The notes under the pieces were generated by a model. The model saw only the letters and a program-made list of their open reading frames with translations. It did no database searches and was not told the DNA's origin. 12,342 nt of DNA from an uncultured Bacteroidales bacterium (GTDB taxonomy: Bacteria > Bacteroidota > Bacteroidia > Bacteroidales > Muribaculaceae): assembly GCA_900549375.1 (NCBI GenBank), contig URNY01000079.1:1-12342 (forward strand), given 5' to 3'. Within the stretch, counting starts at the first letter, position 1. The number at the start of each line of letters is the position of its first letter. Shown here piece by piece: positions 6,084 through 12,342 of the stretch. A program made the translations under genes and the position numbers.

Positions 6084-7310
6084 CTAACGAGATATATTGA
6101 TCTCCTGGACTGCGGATTTATACTCGGCATCCCCGTCGGCTTCTACGCAAATCGTAATTGTGTTCCAGAGGCGGCGGGGATCCTTGCCGAAATAATCTTC
6201 ATCAACCCTGAAAGTATATTCTCCGGTCTGTCTGGCCGGTCCGGAAATCAAAACCGCTCGCGGCCTGACCGACGCATGCCTGTCGCTCTTTGTCTTGCGG
6301 TCTTCTCCGCAGAAATAAGGTTCGACGGTGAATTCCGTTCCCGATATCCGGGCATTCATCTTGACATGCTTCGTCTCATCGTATGCGATATCCTCTCCAT
6401 TCACCCGTGCTCTCAAATATTGCATCTTCTTATTGCGCGACGAAGCATAGATCGCCTTTGTGAGGTCGACCATCTCGCGGTCGTGATACCAGAAGCAGTC
6501 GTGAGGATCCGCGCTCTCGGTTCCGTCGGCATACCAGCGGGAATAATAGCATCCCCCTTCGGGCCGCGGAGTTTCGAGGGATTTGGCGATAAACAGGGCG
6601 ATGTAGCGTTGCGTATCTTCCGAAAGGTCGAAGTGTCCACGTCCGGCATCACAAAGGAATGAGATCCGGCTTTCGGGATACATCATCCGGAACGCCAGCG
6701 CCGGGCGCACCCTTGCTTCCCACCATTCATATTCCCCTTCGATCATCAAGCCGGGAATTCGGTCGATATTGCGGGTACGTCCCCATTCGATGTTGGCGCG
6801 CCCGTAGCCGCAGAGGTTTGTGCGGGGCGCATCTCCGTGATAAGAGATGATGCAGAGAGTGCGATCGGGATTCCATGCGGCGAAATTCCAAGGAAATGTG
6901 GCCTGCGCCGAATGGCCGAAGGGTATCACAGGCGCTGTGGCTATTTCAGGATGACCGGTGCCGGCGGCGAAGTCTGCCATGATTTTCTCAAATCGCTTCT
7001 GACAACCGTCGGAAGTATCCCAATTCTGGGAACCGCGTTGCACAAAAGCCATGGCAACGCCCAAGCTATCCATAGCCTCACGAAACGAGCGGCTGCGGAA
7101 AAGCACCTCCTCCGTCATGTTCTGATGACAATACAACACAGCCTTGACCTTCTCCGCTCCCCTGGGCAGCCGTATATAAGCGCGCTCGCACTCCTCGCCG
7201 GTAAAATAGTCGAAAGTCACACAATTCTGTTGCGATAAATCATTATCCGCAGCAGATATACGCAGCGACAAGAGCGCCGAGAAAATCAGAGTCATAACAT
7301 GAGTTCTCAT
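6084..7310 (-). CDS. Secreted alpha/beta-hydrolase-fold protein
   Basis: A 408-residue protein from the ATG at 7310, chosen because it gives a short signal peptide (MRTHVMTLIFSALLSLRISA) cleaved near ISA|AD; the frame itself is open further up to 7472. The nucleophile elbow is GHSAQ at 132-136, with Ser134 as the likely catalytic residue. The catalytic His is probably 226 in DAGRGHFDLS, and the acid may be one of the Glu residues near 192-195. VLYCHQN at 58-64 fits the oxyanion-hole strand. After about residue 290 the chain looks beta-rich and may be a separate C-terminal domain. Esterase or depolymerase activity on a plant or microbial polymer in the periplasm is possible, but the substrate is not readable. 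No promoter box is clear in front of it. Confidence 0.8.
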   Translation of the reverse strand: MRTHVMTLIFSALLSLRISAADNDLSQQNCVTFDYFTGEECERAYIRLPRGAEKVKAVLYCHQNMTEEVLFRSRSFREAMDSLGVAMAFVQRGSQNWDTSDGCQKRFEKIMADFAAGTGHPEIATAPVIPFGHSAQATFPWNFAAWNPDRTLCIISYHGDAPRTNLCGYGRANIEWGRTRNIDRIPGLMIEGEYEWWEARVRPALAFRMMYPESRISFLCDAGRGHFDLSEDTQRYIALFIAKSLETPRPEGGCYYSRWYADGTESADPHDCFWYHDREMVDLTKAIYASSRNKKMQYLRARVNGEDIAYDETKHVKMNARISGTEFTVEPYFCGEDRKTKSDRHASVRPRAVLISGPARQTGEYTFRVDEDYFGKDPRRLWNTITICVEADGDAEYKSAVQEINISR

Positions 7311-7393
7311 CGCGAATGCTTTTCTAATCCATACGCAAAGAGGATGGCGTTTACTCATTTTTCGATTTGAGCCTACGATTCCCGAGTTTTCAT

Positions 7394-7401
7394 TATATTT
7401 G
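7394..7401 (+). promoter_or_regulatory. Candidate -7 box for the DUF1963 gene
   Basis: TATATTTG matches TAnnTTTG. A TTTG at 7366-7369 lies 24 nt upstream, a little farther than the usual spacing of about 20. The resulting leader of about 75 nt would contain a short hairpin (GGGAA 7411-7415/TTCCC 7421-7425) and the tandem duplication. Confidence 0.5.
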
Positions 7402-7444
7402 CAATCGTTCGGGAAAGTGGTTCCCCGTCTCGTTACATGAGCAT

Positions 7445-7476
7445 CCCTATCCACATCTATCCCTATCCACATCTAT
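7445..7476 (+). repeat. Perfect 16-bp tandem duplication in the DUF1963 leader
   Basis: CCCTATCCACATCTAT is present twice in direct succession (7445-7460 and 7461-7476), ending four bases before the ATG at 7481. Copy-number change by slippage would alter the region just upstream of the start codon. Confidence 0.95.
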
Positions 7477-7480
7477 AAAT

Positions 7481-8137
7481 ATGAAACCGGTTTACCTCAA
7501 ACTTTCAAAACCTTCCGGGAAGCTCGCTGCAGACTCCTCGCGTTTCTGGGGCAACCCGGCGCTCCCGGCCGGGGTGAAGTATCCTTTATATAAGGATGAT
7601 GACGGCGAAGAATATCCCTACGTATTCATATGCCAGATAAATCTTGCGGATCTGAAGCATTACTGCGGAGACTCCACCGATCTGTTTCCTTCTTACGGTC
7701 TGCTTCTGTTCTTTGCAAGAATCGATTATTATCTCGGCGATTATGACGGCGTACCGGGCGTGGGCGGCTACATAAGCGATCCAGAAGCCGTCAAGGTTCT
7801 ATTCATCGATGATTGCACTGACCTAAGGGAGGTTGTATTGGTCGATGAAGATGATTCTCCTCTCTCACGGGAGGAACTTGAAATATCATTTTCCCTCCGC
7901 CATGATTATATTAAAGATGACGACCACTGCCTGATAGCGCCTCCCGACCACCGCGAATGGGCGACATGGGACCCTCCCTATGAAGATTGGCTCATTCTAT
8001 TGCAGGTCGACTCATTCGATGGCCCTGATTTCAACTTAAACTTCATGGACTGCGGCGTTCTCGACTTCCTGATCTCCCCCGACGCCCTGAAGCGCGCAGA
8101 TTTCACCGACGTCCGAGCCATCCTCCTCTCCACATAG
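7481..8137 (+). CDS. DUF1963 (YwqG-like) protein
   Basis: A 218-residue acidic cytoplasmic protein without signal peptide or membrane segment. It follows the DUF1963/YwqG pattern: an early FWGNPALP (22-29), then YVFICQINLADL (47-58), LLLFFARID (74-82), and near the end LILLQVDSFDGPDFNLNF (171-188) with DCGVLDFLI (190-198). The family has no established enzymatic role, and members occur as stand-alone proteins and near polymorphic-toxin immunity genes. The ATG at 7481 is chosen because family homology starts there; the frame is open upstream to 7367 but crosses the tandem repeat and the promoter. The stop codon lies 12 nt from that of the convergent helicase gene. Confidence 0.82.
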   Translation: MKPVYLKLSKPSGKLAADSSRFWGNPALPAGVKYPLYKDDDGEEYPYVFICQINLADLKHYCGDSTDLFPSYGLLLFFARIDYYLGDYDGVPGVGGYISDPEAVKVLFIDDCTDLREVVLVDEDDSPLSREELEISFSLRHDYIKDDDHCLIAPPDHREWATWDPPYEDWLILLQVDSFDGPDFNLNFMDCGVLDFLISPDALKRADFTDVRAILLST

Positions 8138-8149
8138 GGTATGCATTTC

Positions 8150-11100
8150 TCATCTCTTAAGTTTTAAGTCAATCAGAAGGATGGCATGCTCCGCTTCTCC
8201 TTTCGGAGCATCTTTCGGTAGCCAAGCCACAATAAATCGGATAAATGCCGATTTAACTGAATAACCTTTCTCAAACCATAGATATAATTCGTTTTGCATT
8301 TTCTGTGACAACTTGGCTACACTCATACCCGTATGGCTGTCATATAGATAATTATTATCAAAACGAAGTTCCTGTCCGGCTTTGAGTGCAAGTATCTCTT
8401 TCTTCCTTGATTTAAAGAACCCGAGATTCACATCCTTATGCGACAGTTGCAAAACAATCTCCTCCGGCAGGTCATATTGCTGCAGGCATACATAATGTTC
8501 ATCATTGGGCATACGATCGAAATACGAATCATCGGTATGTATGTATAATCTTTCTTTTGCCCGGGTAGCCCCCACATAAAATCGGCGTAAGTTTTCATCA
8601 TCAACTCGATGCGGCTTTGACAAGAGCAGATAGACATCGTCGAATTCGCGGCCTTTAGCTTTATGTATAGTTGAAACAACTACATCCGCGCCAGAAAGAT
8701 CACAGAAATCCTCGATGGATGATTCAAATACAAATTCCCGAAAATCAGTATAATATTTAGATTTATAGGTCTGTTCAAAAAGCAAAACACACTTTTGAAG
8801 ATAATGTAGGCTTGATGAATCGGAATATAGCGCATAAGTTTTCTGCTTCGCCTTTTCCCATACATCATCGGGAATAACAGGAATGTGTTGCCCTTTTTCA
8901 ATCTGTTTAATAAACATGCGCACTTCGGCAAGATTCCAGAACCTGAAACCTTCCATGCTCTGCACAAGCTTGCTCTTCAACCCGTGTTTACGCAACAAAG
9001 CCACGAGAATCGCAGCCTCTTCATTGGTCTGCGTCAATACGCAAATAGTTCCTTTGCCTCTGTTTCGCATTAGGTCTTCCACAAGAGGCTGGTACATGAT
9101 ATGAGAAGCATAATGGCGGATACCCACAAATCCATCTCCGCGACTCATCGAAATTATAGGCTTCCTCTTCATTCTGCCATTGATTCCTCTTGCCAATGCA
9201 TTCGCAAAATCAACCACATGACGTGAGCTGCGGTAGTTCTCTGTCATTTCAACAAACCTTGCACCCGGCTCTTTTAGAAGAGCCGCCATATATCGGGAAT
9301 CGGAACCGCGGAATTCGAATATGTTCTGATCATCATCGCCGACAGCAATAACGCGCATCTCCTCGTTGAATTTTATCAATGCATGCACCAATTCATATTC
9401 CTCATGACTCATATCCTGTGCTTCATCAATCACCAATACAGTCTTGGCAATGCGGTTCGGCTCGACTTCTCCATTTTCTATCATTTTTGCCGCTCTGGGA
9501 ACAACATCCTTCGCATCATCGAGATTGCCGATTTTGCCTAAAAGATCGAAACAATAAGAATGGAACGTCTTTATCTCGACAAAGTGGGCGGCATTGCCAA
9601 TAAGTTCCAGAAGCCTCTGTTTGAACTCGACAGCTGTAGCCCGTGAAAAAGTGAGCATCAGCAATTGTTCATGCTTCACATCCTCGAGCAACAGCAGCGA
9701 AGCGAGTTTATGCACAAGAACGCGTGTCTTTCCACTGCCCGGGCCGGCCGCCACTACAATGCAGCGAGATTCCTTATCGGATATGATCTGCATCTGTTTT
9801 TCGGAAAGCACACCAAAAATATGCTTATACTTATCAGGAGTGACATTACGTTCTATCTCCCTTTGGCGTTCACCCTTGAAATATTTCGAAATGAACCGTT
9901 TGTAATCCATTTGGAAATAATCCTGCACATATTTCAAAGCCGCATCATAATCGCGCACCATCAAGTTAGCATATTCTCCCACTATATGGACCTGTTGAAT
10001 CTTTTGTTTATAGAATTCACTGAGCATACGGTAATCTTCCTGTTTATAACGCGCCCGGCTATCTTTTATCCTACGGATATCCATAGCATTATAAAGCACA
10101 AGAAAACCTCCCTCGAGTTTCAACGCTCCAATCTTCGACAGATAAAGCAAAGCTTCCTCTACATCCTCCAACTGCACATTCTCCATAGTGTCCAGCAGTG
10201 TGGTTCCACTTGCCCTCAAATCATTCAGCAACTCCACGACAGAAAACCGCACTCCGTTGTTCCGTCCATCTTCCTCTGTTTCAGGCGAAGTAAGTCTATA
10301 GAGCCAGCCTATTATGAAATGGCATATTTCCAGACGCGTCTCGAAACGTTTCAATGTCGTTTCCAAGTCTACCTGACAAGTCAGCTCTACATTATGCGCT
10401 CCATCCTCCTTTTTGCGCGCATATCCTTTGACTGTCAGGAAATACAGCAAAGTGCGTATATCTTTCTCCGACGAAGTTGCCACTCCCTCTTTTTGCGCCT
10501 GATCATTCAATTGTTTATAGGAGATCCTGAGCGTTTCATCGGATAAATACCCGAGAATGTAACGTTCGAGTTTGGCAAACCGTTCCAGTAAACGTTTCGA
10601 CCTGTTTTCTGAATCTCCAGCGTCATTCAGAAATGCCGATATGTCTTTCGAATCGGCAAGAATTCCTTCCTGACGCATTCGCTCTACATTTGAAATTACT
10701 TCTCTCTTGCTCAAACCCAAAATGTCTGCCAGATAATCTATTCGCGATTCCCCCTCCGCATCTTTAGATTTTACGGTATTTTTCTGTGATATAAGCGATT
10801 TTATGATGCGAACAGCATTTTCTATGTCATCATTCTCAAAAAGCAATGACTCAGTGATACGCGCACGGGCTTCATCAACATTCTTCACAGTTATCCCGGT
10901 TGCATAGACATGAGGCACATTGTTCCCCCTTTCCAGATATCCGGCCTGCTCGAGAGCCGCCAAAGCCGTACGTACGCGTGTTTCTATATCTGTTACGGAA
11001 TCATCCCATCCTGCATTCCTTGCTATTTCCAAAGCCGAACAACACGCTCGCATCCGTTGTTTTGTCAAATCCTTCACCGATTTCCATACCTGTTGTATCT

Positions 11101-12342
11101 CGCTTATGCTTAGCTTAGTCTGATTAAGGAGAATAAAATGCTTATCGAGGTCGGCATCACTATACAGCACGAAACAACGGGCTTCAAGATGGGGGTCACG
11201 GCCGGCACGTCCTGCTTCCTGTACATAATTCTCCAATGAATCGGAAATGTCATAGTGTATCACCAGACCGACATCCTTTTTATCGACCCCCATACCGAAA
11301 GCAGAAGTGGCCACAATGACCCGAACCCGGTCATTCATGAATGCTTCCTGATTGACAATCTTCTCATCGGATTCCATCCTTCCATTGAATGGCAATGCTT
11401 TGAAGCCATCGCGCGAAAGTTTGTCGGCCAATTGCCACGTGCGCTTAGTCCGAGAAACATACACTATTGCAGGACATGATGATTCTGCCAACAATGACCG
11501 CAACTTATTGTATTTGTCTTCATCCGTGTCGGCATGAATAACTGAATAACGCAAATTCGTACGAACGGCTTTTGATGCAAAAATCTGAAGATCGAGGTTA
11601 AGCGTCTGTTTGAAATAATCGCAAATGTCCTGAATCACTTTCTGTTTTGCAGTAGCCGTGAAGCAAGATACCGGTATTGCTTCGCGGCACTTCTTAATCT
11701 TCTGATACCTGCTGATAAACTTGCCTATATATAGATAATCTACCCTGAAATCTTGTCCCCATGAAGAAAAACAATGCGCTTCATCAATCACAACTCGGAC
11801 CAAATGGCGCGAAAGCAATATCTTCTCTATAGTTTTAGAGCGCAGCATCTCCGGAGAGATATACAATAGCGATGCATCTCCATTCATGACACGTCGTATA
11901 GCCTCCGAACGGCTTAACGGGTCGAGCAAGCCATTAATAGTTACCGCATCAGTTATGCCTCTTTCCGCCAGATTATCCACCTGATCCTTCATCAGTGACT
12001 GCAAAGGAGAGATAACAACCGTGAGGCCATGCACTGTACGGCCCTCCATCAAAGCAGGTAATTGGAATGTCAGAGATTTTCCTCCGCCTGTAGGGAATAC
12101 TGCCAAAAGGGATTTATGCTCCACTGCGGCCCGAGCCGCATTTTCTTGTAACGGTTCCCCTTCATATGTCCGAAACTCATTGAAACCGAAAAACTGTTTC
12201 AGATTGAATTTGACATCGAGATCTTTATTGCAGAATGCACATCCTTCCTTGCATTTGGTATGACGAAGAAGTTTTACTATATTTTCAACTTCAGGATAAT
12301 TGTGCAACACCCAACCCGGTGTGATGGAACGATAGTCGGTCG
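8150..12342 (-). CDS. RecQ-UvrD fusion helicase, N-terminus beyond the window
   Basis: At least 1396 residues; numbering below starts at the GTG at 12310, which is probably an internal valine because the frame stays open to the edge. A full SF2 RecQ-like helicase comes first: PTGGGKS (73-79), DEAHC (176-180), FTATA (217-221), QEAGRAGRD (364-372). The usual RecQ zinc-binding cysteine set is not seen; a CxxxCxxC (20, 24, 27) precedes motif I instead. Residues 440-745 contain several segments that look like winged helices. A full SF1 UvrD/Rep-like helicase follows: AAGPGSGKT (854-862), IDEAQD (961-966), GDDDQNIFEFRG (991-1002), ENYRSS (1024-1029), STIHKAKGREF (1213-1223), FYVGATRAKERL (1244-1255). 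Both motors keep their ATPase residues, so two ATP-driven 3'-5' translocations on DNA are expected. Role unproven; repair or defence is possible. Confidence 0.95.
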   Translation of the reverse strand, partial: TDYRSITPGWVLHNYPEVENIVKLLRHTKCKEGCAFCNKDLDVKFNLKQFFGFNEFRTYEGEPLQENAARAAVEHKSLLAVFPTGGGKSLTFQLPALMEGRTVHGLTVVISPLQSLMKDQVDNLAERGITDAVTINGLLDPLSRSEAIRRVMNGDASLLYISPEMLRSKTIEKILLSRHLVRVVIDEAHCFSSWGQDFRVDYLYIGKFISRYQKIKKCREAIPVSCFTATAKQKVIQDICDYFKQTLNLDLQIFASKAVRTNLRYSVIHADTDEDKYNKLRSLLAESSCPAIVYVSRTKRTWQLADKLSRDGFKALPFNGRMESDEKIVNQEAFMNDRVRVIVATSAFGMGVDKKDVGLVIHYDISDSLENYVQEAGRAGRDPHLEARCFVLYSDADLDKHFILLNQTKLSISEIQQVWKSVKDLTKQRMRACCSALEIARNAGWDDSVTDIETRVRTALAALEQAGYLERGNNVPHVYATGITVKNVDEARARITESLLFENDDIENAVRIIKSLISQKNTVKSKDAEGESRIDYLADILGLSKREVISNVERMRQEGILADSKDISAFLNDAGDSENRSKRLLERFAKLERYILGYLSDETLRISYKQLNDQAQKEGVATSSEKDIRTLLYFLTVKGYARKKEDGAHNVELTCQVDLETTLKRFETRLEICHFIIGWLYRLTSPETEEDGRNNGVRFSVVELLNDLRASGTTLLDTMENVQLEDVEEALLYLSKIGALKLEGGFLVLYNAMDIRRIKDSRARYKQEDYRMLSEFYKQKIQQVHIVGEYANLMVRDYDAALKYVQDYFQMDYKRFISKYFKGERQREIERNVTPDKYKHIFGVLSEKQMQIISDKESRCIVVAAGPGSGKTRVLVHKLASLLLLEDVKHEQLLMLTFSRATAVEFKQRLLELIGNAAHFVEIKTFHSYCFDLLGKIGNLDDAKDVVPRAAKMIENGEVEPNRIAKTVLVIDEAQDMSHEEYELVHALIKFNEEMRVIAVGDDDQNIFEFRGSDSRYMAALLKEPGARFVEMTENYRSSRHVVDFANALARGINGRMKRKPIISMSRGDGFVGIRHYASHIMYQPLVEDLMRNRGKGTICVLTQTNEEAAILVALLRKHGLKSKLVQSMEGFRFWNLAEVRMFIKQIEKGQHIPVIPDDVWEKAKQKTYALYSDSSSLHYLQKCVLLFEQTYKSKYYTDFREFVFESSIEDFCDLSGADVVVSTIHKAKGREFDDVYLLLSKPHRVDDENLRRFYVGATRAKERLYIHTDDSYFDRMPNDEHYVCLQQYDLPEEIVLQLSHKDVNLGFFKSRKKEILALKAGQELRFDNNYLYDSHTGMSVAKLSQKMQNELYLWFEKGYSVKSAFIRFIVAWLPKDAPKGEAEHAILLIDLKLKR

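Noticed and set aside
7311..7472. N-terminal extension of the hydrolase frame to 7472
   Set aside because: The extra 54 residues would hide the signal peptide and run through the tandem repeat and the opposite promoter. The ATG at 7310 gives a proper secretion signal.
9665..10546. A 293-codon plus-strand open frame opposite the helicase linker
   Set aside because: It is antisense to a continuous coding frame with intact downstream UvrD motifs, has a composition unlike a real protein, and no promoter or start signal is seen.

Overview
The window looks like a chromosomal segment from a Bacteroidales gut bacterium, possibly Muribaculaceae-like. Three things suggest this. Several genes are preceded by the Bacteroidetes promoter signature (a TAnnTTTG box at about -7, with TTG about 20 nt upstream). 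Ribosome-binding sites are A-rich and lack Shine-Dalgarno sequences. The gene families are also typical of the group. No rRNA, tRNA, CRISPR array, insertion sequence or integrase is visible.

Left part (1-2374): the first 20 codons of a minus-strand gene leave the window at base 1. Next comes metK (S-adenosylmethionine synthetase, minus strand), closed by a strong intrinsic terminator. The metK leader of about 200 nt reads as a complete regulatory unit: promoter, a SAM-II type riboswitch aptamer, then an intrinsic terminator just before the start codon. Product feedback by SAM on metK transcription is the simplest reading. A divergent GNAT acetyltransferase follows.

Middle part (2549-4905): a minus-strand operon of three genes. 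A ribbon-helix-helix protein of antitoxin type is read first. A family-4-like glycosyltransferase overlaps it by ATGA, and an EamA/DMT-family transporter follows after 14 nt. No toxin gene accompanies the ribbon-helix-helix gene. Its promoter is covered by a perfect 11-bp inverted repeat, which suggests autoregulation.

Right-middle part (5099-8137): a DUF362 protein with a signal peptide (plus strand) faces a secreted alpha/beta hydrolase (minus strand), with only 4 nt between their stop codons. Divergent from the hydrolase is a DUF1963/YwqG-like protein, whose leader holds a 16-bp tandem duplication.

Right end (8150-12342): most of a very large minus-strand protein that fuses a complete RecQ-like SF2 helicase to a complete UvrD/Rep-like SF1 helicase through a linker of about 430 residues. 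Its reading frame is still open at the window edge, so the true N-terminus lies outside. It is AT-richer than metK by eye. This fusion is the most unusual protein in the window; a role in DNA repair or genome defence is plausible but not shown by the sequence.
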